Shown piece by piece: positions 36,626-49,690 of a stretch of DNA of 64,000 nt. The notes under the pieces were generated by a model. That model worked only from the letters and a program-made list of their open reading frames with translations, made no database searches and was not told where the DNA came from. The stretch is from Antilocapra americana. Lineage: Eukaryota; Chordata; Mammalia; Artiodactyla; Antilocapridae. The DNA is taken from NCBI GenBank assembly GCA_007570785.1, contig ML662445.1, forward strand, positions 2,521,392-2,585,391, written 5' to 3'. Every line of letters begins with the position of its first letter. The stretch's first letter is position 1. The position numbers were made by a program, and so were the translations under genes.

Positions 36626-39600
36626 CAGGGACCCCTGAGAGCGCTGGCTTCCTCCTCTGGCCAGGTGTCGGCGGCTGGAGGATGCAGGCCGGCCGTCTCT
36701 CCTTTAGCGCCAGGGCACTGGTGATAGAGGATGCCTGCCTTCTAAGTGCAGGAGGTTGAGGGTTTGATGAATGTCGTAACTTCTGAACTGCTGATACATT
36801 GTGCGTACTGGTAAAATTGTTCTTTCAAAGTTCTTAATAGCAGTAATGTTTTTATCTGTTTCTAATTTTTTCTGGCCATAGGTTGGTGAGAGAGACTGCA
36901 GTTCATGTCTTTGATGTGGGTAGAATAAGGCATCTGAAAGTTGTCTTTTAATTAATCAGCTTAAAAAAATACTTTTAAGAAAATTAAGAAGGAGAAAGGA
37001 ATATAAAAGGAATTTAAAAGATCAGGTTTATTGAACTTTATGGAAGCATTGTCAGGGGTAGGATAAGCTATGCAGTATGTAGGATTTATATAAAATCACA
37101 GATAAGAAGTTCTTAGTGTGAATTAGGTCAGAACTTCAGGGCTTTTGGCTGAGGATGGCTGTAAAATATTTGTTACAAAAAATGAAGTGGATTAAAATTC
37201 TCAGAATAAACCAGGGAGCACAGAATAGGATTCGTATGGAATTTCGAGTCAGGAAGAAGTGGGACATTCCAAAGCTGATTTATAAAAGGCCTCCTTGGAT
37301 CAAAACACCACACGGGTGTCAGTTAAATGCTGCATCTAAAATAACTTGAACTTGGAATTTCTCAAGCTGTTAGTGCAAAAGGAGTCACTGTGTGGAGGCA
37401 TGTTTGTGTTGGATAGAAATGTACCCGTAATGGAACTCTTCTTTCTGTATTCGAATTCAAATTGTATTCTGAAAACTCTTGACTTGCTCCAGAGCTAAGT
37501 TAAAATTGGTGGAGGGTGATGGAAAGGGACACTTTTCTGTCAGTTTTTGACCCACAGAGTTCACCAGAGCACATGAAGTGTAACAGGGAATTTAGAGACA
37601 GGCTGTTCCAAATTTGGCATGAAAATTGGCTGCCTCATCTAGAGGAAAACTTTTCTAAACAGTTGGTGGATTCTAGCGATGACCTCTGACATCGCAAGGT
37701 CTAATCCTCATTTGGGATAATACTGTTCCCAGCGCGGCAGATTTTATGTAATTTTAAGAGTTGACTATTGACCTCATGATGCCTGTAAATATTGTTCATT
37801 TATGTTTTGTGTTATGACTTTTAAGGGAGTACAGTATTAAAACATTTTAAATGATTTTAAACATTTGAAATCTACACTTTTGCATCTTTTACTGTGGTAA
37901 AATATACATAATGTGTACGTGTGTGTGGTGCTTACCATTTCAAGGATTTTTAAATGTACTCAGTGCCTGCATTGGTTTTTAAGTTAATGAATACTACTTG
38001 AAAGGAACATAAGGCAAATATGTGTGTTTCTCTAAGTACAGTGTGACTTCACCTTTCAGAATCCAGGATTTGGGAAGAAAAGATGATAAAAAGAGAAAAG
38101 CAACTCTGTTTAATCCCAGCATGAAGATTATATTTTTAAAAATATTCAAGTTTTGTGGTCAGGGGACGAAAGTTACCCAAATCCCTTTTATCTAAAAAGT
38201 GAATTCTCTCCCTTGGTCCAACCCAATAATTTTATTTAGCTTCTTCTTACATTGAAAGAAAGCACTTTTCCTCTAAATGCAGTAGTGGAAACTGTTACTA
38301 GATTTTTGGTTCTTTCAGTGTCGAAGGGAAAATATGTAAGTTAAAATCATGAGTGCTTTCTTGTAACTGTCTAACTCTGTACAATACAGACATTCATAGA
38401 TCCGTTCTCAAACTTATTTTTAAAAAAGCCCTCTAAATATAAAGCTATAACGAGTGTAACTTTCTTAGCAATAGAAAAACAGGACACCAAGTCCTTAATA
38501 ATAATAAGTTTGGGTGTAATTTTGGGCTGGTGACCTCACCGGGCTGCATGGTTTACTAATTTTACATTTTGCCGGGAGAAAGGCAAAACCTCTCTTAGCA
38601 GGCAAGGGAACTCTGCACACAGCCTGACTTGACTACATCAGCTATTTATGTTTAGGCAGACAGAGCTAAACCCGTGCAAAGACTGTAGCTTCATTTAAGA
38701 AAAACTCTTCAAGAACAAACTTTAAATGCTTCTCAAACCAACAGGGGAGGTTGGAGGCTTGAGACATGGAGGTTCTCTTTCAGCGCTCCTCCTTAGCCCA
38801 GGTTCTTCGTGGCTGGGGAGGCATAGAGAATGGGAAGGAGCGCTGGGACAGGCAGGCTGTACACCTGCTCGGGCCCTTCTTCCAGGAGTAAATCGGATTG
38901 TTAACAGGGGTGGATGGATCAGCGTCTGCATTTATTCCCCCCAAGTGAGAGTCTGTGTCACACAAATAACTAGTTTTGGCGGATCTCTTACTAATTGAAC
39001 GTGGATCTGCTCCTCATCACACAAGGGGAAACTGCCAGCCTTAATTCTGGCGTCTCTAATTTCAGGTAAATGAACACATTTCTGCAGAAGTGGGGTGCAG
39101 AGGTTGATGGCCCGTTTCTTGACCTTCCTGGTCCAGGAGAGCACATCTCACTTTAGTGTTGTCACAGGTGTGCCTGGAGACCCCCTCCAGGTGCCCGTCT
39201 ACGTATCTGGAAGGGGTTGCGGGGTAATGAGAATGGGTGCAGACAGGGCTGTGTTCCCCACAATCCAGGGTCCCTCAGGGTGTCCCCTCATTCCCCAAGT
39301 ACAAGTCTGGATCAGGCTGTGGCTCCTCTTGGGCAGGCTGTCCCTGCTGGACCGAAGGAGTGAAAAGTGAGCAGGCGGTGGTCAGAAGCACGTGAACTGC
39401 CCCGCGTTGACTCCTGGGTTGAATGGAGCTTGCCTTGAGGGGCTATGATGCCCGTGGCTGTCCATAGAAATGCATTTCTCTAGTAACAGAAAAACTCAAG
39501 AGTTGAATGCACTGACAGTTTGAATGTGTCTGCAGATGCAGGAAATTACTAAACTTCTGCTTTGAAAACAGGCTGCCTATGCGGATTGCCAAAGGCTTTT

Positions 39601-41965
39601 GAGGCTCAGCCTGTAAGTTGATTTGACGTGTCCTGTCTTTCTCAAGATCACGGCCAGCGTGGGGACCAGAGCCTGGCTTCGTGTCCCCTGACCAGCGCTC
39701 GCTTCTGAGCCGGTTGTCCCCTGCAGCCGCCGGGGAAGATGGCCACCCCTGCCCCCGTGCTTAGTGGGCGGAGGGGGGCGCTGGCAGGAGATCTGGTGGG
39801 AGACAGTGGTTCTCCGAGGCAGAGAAATGGGATCAGCCATTCATGCTTCTCCGGCCCTGGGCTCCAGGTGGTGCTCCCCGAGACCCAAGGGTGCCTCTGA
39901 TGGGCTCTGCGTCCTGGACACCAAGGCCTCACGTCGGGTGTTAGCCTCTCCTTTGGAAATCTAGTCCTCAGCCCCTGCCCCGTCGACCGCATCCTCGTGT
40001 TGCTGCAGGTCCCTCGGGCCAGGCGCTGTAGGTCCCCCGGTTGGCTTCCCCGGCCACAGGATGTAGCTTCCTGTGTTCTTGGGAGTATGACTGAGGCCAC
40101 CCTGAAGGTGAAGACTTCCATCGCCTTTGCCTTCTGTGTCCACTTGTCCCCCCTGGTCCTCCCGACCCCCTGGGCCTGCTTTCCAGCCAGGGCTGCCTCG
40201 CCAGCTCCATTCCCCAGACATGGGCTGTGAACCCGGAAAGTCCCCTCTGCCTTCCAGGTCTGCCTCAGCATCTCTGCATCTGCTGGAGCCCTCCTCCACC
40301 CATGTCCCCTGGAGCCGACCACGTGCCCAGGGAGCCTCCTCTGTCCTCCACGGGCTCGGACACCCAGGTCTGATTTGACCCACAGGACAGGGCTCTCTTC
40401 TGGATCCTACCCCCATGTCCTGGGGCCCGTGGGGTGAAGCATGTGCGAGGAGAAGGGCCTGTGTGTGCACATGGCTGTCGTGGTGTGGGAGCCTGGATGG
40501 TCTGGGCTGCACGGGGTGATGTGTGGGCACGGAGGGACAAAAGCAGGAGGAGCCCGGGGGAGGCGTGTCCCTGGTGACGTCACGGCCCCGAGGTGCACGG
40601 GGAGGCAGCCACACGCTGGTGCGCTGTGCCTGTCTTCAGCTGGACCCCAACCCTGATTAATGTAATTAATATCCCACATCAAGAAACTGCGGGAGCTTGA
40701 ATTAATATTCGCTCCCAAGGGACATCGGCAATTTCCAGCAATGCTCAGATGAGTCACTGGGGATGGGGAAAGTCAGAAGAGCAGCGGTTGGAAACCTGGG
40801 TCGGTTTTTAATCCAAAGAGCCTCTGCGCTCCTGCGGCTTGGGTCGGGGTGCTGTGGGCACCTGGGAGCATGGGCGGAACCGGGGTCTCTGTGGTCCTTC
40901 CCCTGCTCTAGCATCTCACATGCCTCTGGCTCTAGAAGCTTCTCCCTGCCCGGTCCTCCCTTGGCCTTTACCTTCTGAGAAACACCTCTGTTTCTCTTCT
41001 CCCTTTCATCTTCTGCGTTCTGCCGTCTTTATTTCCGAGGTGGCCTCTTAAATATCTGAGTGTGGAGCTCCAGCCTCTCTGTCTCCTTCACCAGAGCAAG
41101 GCACTCGGCCTCCCTGCCTGGCCCCTGCCATGCTGTGTGACCTCAGCCAGGTGCTGGCCCTCTCTGTGTCCCACTTGGCCTTATTCATAAAGGGCCCAGG
41201 ATGACCGTAATGCCTTCGCAGGGGAGATGGGTTGATGGGTGGAATATGCTCATCCCTGGCACCTGGCAAGCACTCAGAACATGTGAGCAGTTCTCGCCTG
41301 GCCACTTAGTGACAGCCTCCTGGTGTTGGGGAGCAGGTGCCCCCAGGAAGATGTGGGAAAGAGGCGGCAAGGACCTTTGTGTGGCTCTGCGGAGGTGGGT
41401 CCATCATGTGCTTGGCCGGACCACACCAGCTGTGCTCACATCCCCTTTGTTGGGAGGGACCTGTGTCTTCCAGCTAAGCCTGGAGATGAGAACACGTCAC
41501 CTGAGTGAGTGAAGAAAGGGAAATTACCGTGAGCTCCGATTTCCGAGGATCTCTGCCCGACTTTGTCATTTATCAAAGGGTGTATTTAATTTATGATGGA
41601 GAAGCTAGACTTCCATGCACTGCTCGGGGCTCATGCAGCAGAAATACTTCATTTTAGACTTTAAAAGATGTTTGCAAGAGCTGTTTTTGCAGCTTGCTGT
41701 AAGATATGTCTGGAAGGACTTTCTGGGGGCTGGTGGTAACACTAGCACGCCTCAGTTGGAGCCCCGCTCCAGTGCTCTGCTTTGTTAGTGCTGACGGCGA
41801 GAGCCGGGCCGCCTGGAGGTACTGCCCCGAGATCCGCGGTCCAGGATGAGCCACTCGGGGCACGGTGTTCCTGGTGGGGCTCAGGAGGCTGAGCGGGTCT
41901 TTACTGGTCATGCGCTGACAGCCAGCATCGGCGGACAGTCAAGATTATGAAACCAAAGAAACTGT
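36626..41965. other. Intronic DNA, mostly unique
   Basis: No coding exon recognised. GC-rich patches lie at 39650-40650, containing the CRE at 40574. A MIR-like fragment lies near 41135-41295 (cctggcacctggcaagcact). Bov SINEs are absent. Confidence 0.45.
40574..40583. promoter_or_regulatory. Palindromic CRE in the presumed first intron
   Basis: GTGACGTCAC is a 10 bp perfect palindrome containing the full CRE. It sits in a GC-rich patch of the large 5'UTR intron, and Bov-tA copies are absent for several kilobases around it. It could be an intronic enhancer site or a chance match. Confidence 0.35.
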
Positions 41966-42156
41966 TTGAGTCACTCAGTCGCATCTGACTCTTTGCGACC
42001 CCGTGGACTGTAGTCTGCCAGCCTCCTCTCTTTGTGGGATTTCCCAGGCAAGAATACTGGAGTGGGTTGCCATTTCATTCTCCAGGGAATCTTCTCTACC
42101 CAGAGATCAAACCTGGGTCTCCCGCATTTACTATCTGAGCCACCAGGGAAGCCCAT
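41966..42156 (-). mobile_element. Bov-tA SINE
   Basis: A reverse copy from gagtcactcagtcgcatctg to gagccaccagggaagccc. Confidence 0.88.
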
Positions 42157-42180
42157 GGAACAAAAGGCCCTTCAGAGCAT

Positions 42181-42337
42181 GGTATGAGTGGAGAGGTTGA
42201 AGACTCTCAGTTTTACTCTCCGGGAAAGCCTTATGGAAAGGGTATTTGCATATGAGTAAGATTTCTTTTGCCCACGTTTGTGCAGCTTGTTGCTCTTGGA
42301 ACAGTGTTTTTGGGCAGAGGGCTTTTGAGAGGCACAA
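42181..42337 (+). repeat. Local duplication, copy 1
   Basis: The block ggagaggttgaagactctca to gggcttttgagaggcac is about 85% identical by eye to copy 2 at 42800-42962. No mobile family was recognised. Confidence 0.8.
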
Positions 42338-42799
42338 CACTTTGCTTTCATGTTGAAAAGCAACAGCAAACGTTTCTTAAAAAGGTGATTCCTTTAATCC
42401 TGACTTCTGGTCGTTTCAGACTCTGAGAGGCTGAGGGTGTCTTCCCCTGAGCACCAGCGTCACCTCCACCTTCTGGGAAAGTCACATTTGGTTCTGCGAA
42501 CATTCCTTCCTGTTTAATCTGTCGGACTTCTCTTTCGCAGTTGCGGATTGAGGACAGGCTAAGACCCGGTGTTACTTTGACCTTGGCATGGGACCGCTCT
42601 TCCCAGCTTAACTGGAAATGTGTTCAAAGGAGTCTGATGGTAAATAGAAAAGTAACTGAGTGCAAACAGCTGGTGGTGAAGCCCTGTGCTCACCGGCCGT
42701 TTTTGTTAGGACCTAAGGATCCGACAGTGAATGCCAGCAAAACTCTTCAGGACTCTCTCCCTGAGAGACAGCTGGGTAAGCAGCCCTGCAGAGAGAGCG

Positions 42800-42962
42800 T
42801 GGTACAAGTGGAGAGGTTGAGGACTCTCAGTTTTACTGTCTGGGAAAGCCTTGCGGGAAGGATATTAGTTTGTGTATGAGTAAGATTTTTCTTGTCCACA
42901 TTTGTGTAGCTGGCTGCTCTTGGGACAGTATTTTTGGGCAGAGGGCTTTTGAGAGGCACAGA
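42800..42962 (+). repeat. Local duplication, copy 2
   Basis: Same orientation as copy 1, starting about 620 bases away. It shares ggactctcagttttactgtc-like text and an identical gggcagagggcttttgagag stretch. Confidence 0.8.
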
Positions 42963-43570
42963 CCTGCCCTCTCCCTGCTGGGAGGAGCCATCTCAGTGTG
43001 GAAAGCAATGATGTGATCAGCTAGTTACAAACTCTGGGCTGTCCCTGTTTCCATCTTTGATTTTTATGGGTAGTCTTTAATGAGCGGGGCTGCATGTCTT
43101 TCTCTGCACCCTGTGTGCAGCGGGGACACACGAGTGGACTCAGGCCTTTGTGGCTTTGGGGTTTTCACCAGAACAGACATTCTAGACGACCAAGTACATT
43201 GGACCAGCAGTTAAGAAGACTATGGTGGTGACTCTTCTTCTTTCGCCAGTAATTGTGTAGGTTGTCTTGTTTGTAAAGTCATGAGATGGTTTGCTGTGAA
43301 GGAGACTCTGGGTTTGAAGAATGGAAACTGCAGGGGATGTTGCTCGTCTGGGAGGATCCCAAGTGGTGCCTGGCGTGGTGATGGGCATGTGTGTGATTGC
43401 GTGGTTCTGTGTGGCCATGGCAGGACCCCCACTGCCAGGGAAGCTTGGACAACCCTGCCATGATGGAAATGCTCAGAAGAATGATTAGAATCCCAAAGGA
43501 AAATACTAACTTTGATTTTAATCTGAGAGAGATTATGATGCAAAGTAGGGCTAAAGGGTGGGCTCATACG

Positions 43571-43768
43571 TAGCTCAAAACAGTAAGGAATTCACCTGCA
43601 ATGTGGGAGACCTGGGTTTGATCCCTGGGTTGGGAAGATCCCCTGAAGAAGGGAATGGCTTCCCACTCTAGTATTCTTGCCTGGAGAGTCCCATGGACAG
43701 AGGAGCCGGGTAGACCACAGTCCAAGGGGTCTCAAAGAGTCAGACATGACTGAGTGACTAACACTATA
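43571..43768 (+). mobile_element. Bov-tA SINE
   Basis: A forward copy: aggaattcacctgcaatgtg, then gggtttgatccctggg, ending cagacatgactgagtgac. Confidence 0.85.
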
Positions 43769-44077
43769 CAGTTTCTCTCTGGATTTGAGGAAAATCATCA
43801 GGTTTTCAGCATCAAAGGAGGAAGCAACAGAAGCATTTCTTTGAGCAGTCGCCCACCGCAGGGACTGAGCCCAGCACCTGACTTGCAGGTACTGATGTCC
43901 ATGTGAGCCAGCCACTTGCCCAGGTGTGAGCACTACCTGGTGGCCCAGCTGGCCCAGGTGGGCCCGCAGCAAATATCATGAGGCTGCCTGAATCCAGACC
44001 TGGGATGTGGGCTCAGACCCAGCCTCTGACCTCTCTCCTGTGTGGTGGCCTTGGTTTCCACGTGCTTCTACCTCATT

Positions 44078-44372
44078 GTTGTCGTTTAGTCTCTAAGTTG
44101 TGTCCAACTCTTTGCTTTGACCTTGAGTTTTACACTGTTACCGAATCTTGGATTTGGGATAGAAAGAAGAAGGGATCTGAATTCGCTGAGCACCTATGAG
44201 GTCCCAGGCACTGGCCCAAGGACCTTGTGGACACTTCTATTTTATGTTTGTGAGTCAAGATTCCCTGGTGGCTCAATGGTAAAGAATCTGCCTGCAATGC
44301 AGGGGACCCAGGTTTGATCCCTGAGTTGGGAAGATCTTCTTGAGAAAGGAATGGCTACCCACTCTAGCCCTG
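44078..44372. repeat. Two opposed Bov-tA fragments
   Basis: A minus-strand end piece lies at 44078-44121 (gtttagtctctaagttgtgt). A plus-strand head lies at 44256-44372 (ttccctggtggctcaatgg). Unique DNA separates them. Confidence 0.75.
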
Positions 44373-44777
44373 TGATGGCATCTCAAGCTGAGGGGACCTC
44401 TTGCTCCTCGGGCTGGACAGGAGCTGACTGTTCATCACCTTTGGAGCCCAGTCTCCTCGGGAGGTCAGGGCGGTCTCTAATCATTAGCTGTGTTTATCAT
44501 GTAATGTGACAGAAGCTCTCTCAGACGGTTGAGTTGGAAACGCGTACGTTAGAGCGATTGCATTTTGTTTCAGATTGCATGGGCAGGACACACAGATCCT
44601 GCTGTTTTCCTCCCCAGGTCTGTGATCTCGGGACACCTGGCTGGCACATCCCGCTGTGTAGTCACATGGCCCTGTTCCGGGACAGATCTGTGTTGACCTG
44701 TGTCCTGTGTGAACGACACGAAGTTTATGGGTAGCTTTCTCTTTCACCAAGCAGTTGATGTGGTTTGTGAACTCTGT

Positions 44778-44964
44778 CATTGTTGTTCAAACTCTTAAGT
44801 CGTGTCCGACTCTTTGCAACCCCACGGGCTGCAGCGCGCTGGCTTCTCTGTCCTCCACTGTCTCCTGGAGGTTGCTCAAGTTCATGTCCATTGAGTTGGC
44901 GATGCCATCTAAGCATCTCATCCTCTGCTGTCCTCTTCTCCTTTTGCCTTCAGTCTTTCCCAAG
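44778..44964 (-). mobile_element. BovB LINE 3' end fragment
   Basis: gtcgtgtccgactctttgca, then gttcatgtccattgagttgg, then ctcatcctctgctgtcc, in reverse orientation. Confidence 0.8.
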
Positions 44965-46049
44965 GTTGTGATCCGTGGGGGGCAGTGAACGCGAAGGCCT
45001 GTGTAACTTTTCCTGGACCAGTTTGTCCATCGCCTGGATGCAGCCCCTGGGAACCCAGCCGCTGCTGGCCTGGCTTTGGGTCATCTGCCACCACTGCCCA
45101 CGCGGCCCTTTATCTGGTCTGGGCAGCTTACAGCACCTGGCTGAACAGAGGGAGACCCTGTCGAGAAAGGGCGTCTGGGGTCTAATGTGTTGTAGCCAGT
45201 GGAGGTAGGGAGTGAAGAGAGGTAGGGGGCACCCAGGTCTGAGCTGGAACCGGACGGATGATCCGGCCGTGGTCGCTGATTAGGGATCTTGGCCTCTGGG
45301 TTCCTGGAAAATGTTTGCAGCACCTGCTCTGCCCCTTGCTGCCTCTCTGCTCACTGCAGGCCCGTCTGAGCTCAGAAGCACAGCTCTTCCGGAATAATCC
45401 AGGTTCGACTGCCAGTGGAGAGATTCCATTTCAAGTTTGATACCATTTCTCTCCAGGGACCAATGGATGGGGTTGGGAGTTCTGAAAGTAAAACAAAAAA
45501 AGGAAAAAAAAAGGAAAAACTCGGTTGTATTTTGTATTTATTGTTTCCAAAAGTTGATGCTGGGTAACATACTTTGGCTTAGGGAAAACACTTCCATCCT
45601 CATTTCTGCAAGTTCATCTATGACCTTGTGCAGAATTTTCTTAACTTTAGTAGCTGAATCACACAATAACGTTATTGTGGGGGCTGAAAGTGGATTTTTG
45701 TTTGTTTATTCTTTTATCCTTGCAGGGAAAGAATAGACAGCCTTTTATCTGCAGAATTCAGAACTTGCAGCGAGGTGTCATTAACTGTGCTTGAAAGTGT
45801 ATTTTTAGACAGGAAGGAGGAGACGTCCTACAGCCATGTGACATCATGTTCTTGTCAAGAATTGTGCTTTGTAAACATTCTCTGATAGATCACTCTCCTT
45901 AAGAGGCTGGAATATCCAGCTGCTTGGGTTAGTGATAAACCAGGTCATGTTACAGTAGTTGTTGGCAGTCGTGGATCTGAAAAACTTAAACTGGTTATGG
46001 TCTATGCACTTTATACAGGAAAGCGTTTGGGGAAGGATTTGTCCTTTTG
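44965..46049. other. Intronic DNA, nothing recognised
   Basis: No coding exon or clear repeat, apart from an A-rich run near 45495-45520. Confidence 0.4.
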
Positions 46050-46178
46050 TTGGAGAAGGAATGGCGACCCACTGCAGTCTTCTTGCCTGGAGAATTCCAT
46101 GGACAGAGGAGCCTGGTGGGCTACAGCCTATGGGGTCGCAGAGTCGGGCACAGCTGAGCAGCTGTCACTCACTCACTT
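46050..46178 (+). mobile_element. Bov-tA SINE, 3' part
   Basis: ggagaaggaatggcgaccca to gcagagtcgggcacagctga. The tRNA-like head is missing. Confidence 0.8.
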
Positions 46179-49100
46179 GTCCTTTTATAATTTTGACCCT
46201 CTTACAGTATCGATTGGTGTTGGTACAGTGGTAAACAGAATCTTAAATAACTTCTCGCATGATATGCCTTTCTGCTGTCCTGCCAAAATGGATTCAATTC
46301 AGTGTATCCTTACAGAAAATGTTTGTAAGCTGTTGCTCAGAATTTAGTACAGTTGCTTCTTGAAGTATTTATCTGCTGTGTGCTCTTCACAAAGGCATTT
46401 TTGGGGCTGAGTTCTGTGCTTACAGAACTACCCCGGAAGGTAATGTTTAACAGGATGGTTTATGGCTTACTGCGCACAATTATCTCCCTCTGTATTCTTG
46501 GGCTCAATTCTTTTACTTGGCGGTGGGGACTTCCAGGTGCTTTCACAAAAGCACGGAAGAATGAGATAATATTTGAGAGGTATTAATTGTGATCTGTTTT
46601 CTTATACTGGGAGAGAAATGTTGGTTTTAAGTAAAAGACTAGAAACCAGGTCAGTGTGTGTGTGTTGGCGCAGATATTGCCCTTTGCTGTTGATTTACAT
46701 GAAATAAGATGCAGCTTATTTCTAGAAGCAAATTTCAGTTAAAATGTATTTATTATACAATGAGTTAATACATGTTTCAAAAAGGTGTGTCAGTAGACCA
46801 GGAAGTGTTCCATAGTAAGAAAATATAATGTGTCTGCCCATGACTGTTTTGTTTTTACCGCTGATAATTTCTAAAAAAAAAAAAAAAAAAATTAAAACTG
46901 GACACCAAATTGGTGGCAGTTTCTACACGTTTGAGGTTTGCCTGAGTAAAGACCTCTAAACAGGATTTTCCCCTGCCGTTTGTCTAAGGTCTTCTGGTTT
47001 TCCACGTTTGTTTTAAAAAAGAAACTGATGAGTCCTCATTTTCTCGGTATCCCTGAGTTTCCAGTGTTTCTGAATTAGTGCCTTTCATCGTCTCAGAGTA
47101 GGATGGAAAAAGAGTGAAAGTAAAAAACTTGTGCTTTTGTGGTTGCCGAACTGAAGAGCGGTGAGTGATTTTCCTGTATTTTTTTTCATAAAGCCCTTGG
47201 GCGACGACAGATTTCAGGGAGCCGCCCAGCTTGGGGGAGATACAGTTCTGAGCTCCTGGAGGCCCGGCTCTTATTGGAAATGTTGACAAGATCATTAACT
47301 ACTCAGCCGCGCGGGGCCCTCCAGGAAGCTGGGTTTACCGCCAGATCGCCTGCTCTTTGTGGTGGACTCGGGGCTCCGGTAGGACCCCTATCTGCAGGAG
47401 ACTGCAGAGCAGCCTCTGGCTCCAGGAACTTTTCTTTTTCTTCCCTCGCTTTTTTCCAGTTTCGTGAACTTTCCTTTTTAAAGGACAAATAGATTGCTAA
47501 GGCCACTATTTAGTATGAGACTTGGGAACTAGTAAATAAAAAGCTTCAGTGGATTCATTTTGGAGAGTAGCAGAAAAAGCAAGTAAAAGGACGCCTGTTT
47601 CCTTTTGAGGTTAAAAAAAATCCACCATCTTTCTTTTCACGTGGATGCCTTGTTCTCAGGCATAACTGTTTTGGGTTTTCCAGGATATGTTACTAAAGGC
47701 CGGGAAAGAATATTCACAAGTTCTTCCTTGTATATTCTGGGCCTTTTCTGAATGTAATCAATAATTATATTGTGTATTCATCTGCTTTTGTTGTTCCCCT
47801 GTAAGGTCAGAGCTGACTGCAAGTTTTTGTATTTTAGTAAAAGGACATGTGGGCAGCTTGTATGTTCACGTTAATTTACATTTCCTTTAGCCAGGGTCTT
47901 GGTAGGCTGTGTAATTTACTGTTAGGGGATGTTCTCATCTCTGGAGGCAAGATGGCATCTCTCTCTGCTCAGCCAGGAATGTACTGGGTTTTTGACACAT
48001 CGTGGTACACAGCCTCATCAAAGATGCCCTACTTGTGGAATGACGCTGAGGTCTTCTCTGCATTTCTTTGTGAATGGGCAGACGATTCCGAAGCTGTGGC
48101 CCGAGGTACAAGAATAGAAGCGAGTCTTGTTTTTTAAGTAACCGCAGAGTTTAGTAAATAAACCTTTATCATAGATAGTTACATGTGGGGATTCGCGTTG
48201 GCACTCACATTGGTTTATTTGGGGCTGCCAAATAATTTAAAGGAAAGTTTTGTTTAGGAAGATGGACTTTTATCACTATCGTGTCTGTGGCCCAGTCAGG
48301 TCACCTCGAGTCCCGAACAGCATTTTTCAGGTTTACCGTTAAAACGAGTGCTTTCAGCAGAAAAGTCCGAGCACGTTGCTCTCTGGCTGCTGGACGCGGG
48401 TCTGCCGGGCTGGTCGCGTCCCCCTGGCACCAGGACGGTCAGTGACCGCCTCCGTTGTGGGGGGGCCGGCGGGCTCCTGGTGAAGGCCCCGATTGCAGCT
48501 TGCTCATAATGGATCATTGACCGGCTCAAGGCCCTCTCGCAGGCAGTGAATGAGCTGCTTCACGGGGGGTGGGGGGGTGGGGCACGGCTCGGACCCGGGT
48601 TGGGGACGAGAAGCCAGGATTGTTCGTGGGGGCAGACCGGCGCGCGTCGTCGTGGCAGAGCCTGCTGCCGCCGCCCAGAGAAGGGGCCTTCTGTCTCCGC
48701 TGTAGATGAGCCTGTGCGGGCTATCAATGGGGCATCTTCATGCCCGGCTCTCATGCCCCCGCATTGTCTGCCGGAGGACAGGTGGGCGTCTCTGAGACCC
48801 ACGGGCCCAGCCCGAGGAGAGGGCGCCTCCCTGTCACCCCCGGAGGCCGCTTTGGCAGTTGTCTGACCTGCCTTCCGGATACCCTGTCAGTATTCTGAAT
48901 GGCCTGTCTGTCTGCCCCAAGCTGTCTCCTTCGTGGGGACATCTTACCCACAGCACCGGCTCCTCACGTGTCCGCTTTCTCCACCACCGTGAGCCCAGCC
49001 CTGGCCTTCCGCCTCCTGGAAGCCCCCCACCCTCAAGGTGACGCACAGAGAGGAAAGGAAGGGAGACCACAGGGTGTCCAGAGGCCGAGCTGGTTCTTAG

Positions 49101-49323
49101 CATCACAACTGTGGCTAACTTGGACTGAAGGGACTCCTTTCGCAGACAGCTGGAGCCGTAGCTTTGCCTCTGTCCAGAGAGCAGCCCAGACCCAGGGCAG
49201 GAAGTGCCCTTCTTCCTGCAGCCCCAGGTCTGGGGGCAGGTTTGGGTCCCTTTAAAGAAACACGCATCCTTTCCTTTCCAAACTTTAAACTTTTTATTTT
49301 GCATGGGGGTATAGCCTATTAGA
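46179..49323. other. Intronic DNA, nothing coding recognised
   Basis: An A18 run lies at about 46873-46890. A GC-rich patch lies at 48380-48700. No exon signal is convincing. Confidence 0.4.
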
Positions 49324-49548
49324 GGCTTCCAAGGTGGCACTAGTGGCAAAAAACCCTGCTTGCCACTGTAGGAGACTTAAGAAATTTGGGTTTGATCCCT
49401 GGGTAAGGAATATCCTGTGGAGGAGGGCATGGCAACCCACTCTAGTATTCTCGCCTGGAGAATCCACAGGGTCATAGGAGCCTGGTGGGCTATAATCCAT
49501 AATACTGCAGAGTCAAACACAGCTGAAGCGGCTTAGTATGCATGCATG
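49324..49548 (+). mobile_element. Bov-tA SINE
   Basis: A forward full-length copy from cttccaaggtggcactagtg to cagctgaagcggcttagtat, with a short ATGC-repeat tail. Confidence 0.85.
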
Positions 49549-49549
49549 C

Positions 49550-49690
49550 ATAGCTGATTAACAATGCTGTGGCAGTTTCAAGAGAACAGCGAAGGGACCG
49601 AAACATACATATATGTGTACCCATTCTCCCCCCAACCCCCCTCCCATCCAGGCTGCCACATAGCACTGAGCAGAGTTCTGGGTTGCATGG
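49550..49690 (-). mobile_element. L1 3'UTR fragment, antisense
   Basis: ctgattaacaatgctgtggc, then catacatatatgtgtaccc, then tagcactgagcagagttct, is the reversed cattle-type L1 3'UTR. It adjoins the Bov-tA copy. Confidence 0.65.

Noticed and set aside
36238..36759. 173-codon plus-strand frame
   Set aside because: It stays open only because the tandem-repeat period is close to 21 bases. The peptide is the translated minisatellite.
39648..40614. Overlapping 224- and 217-codon minus-strand frames
   Set aside because: Two different frames cover the same GC-rich intronic DNA. No recognisable domain or splice pattern.
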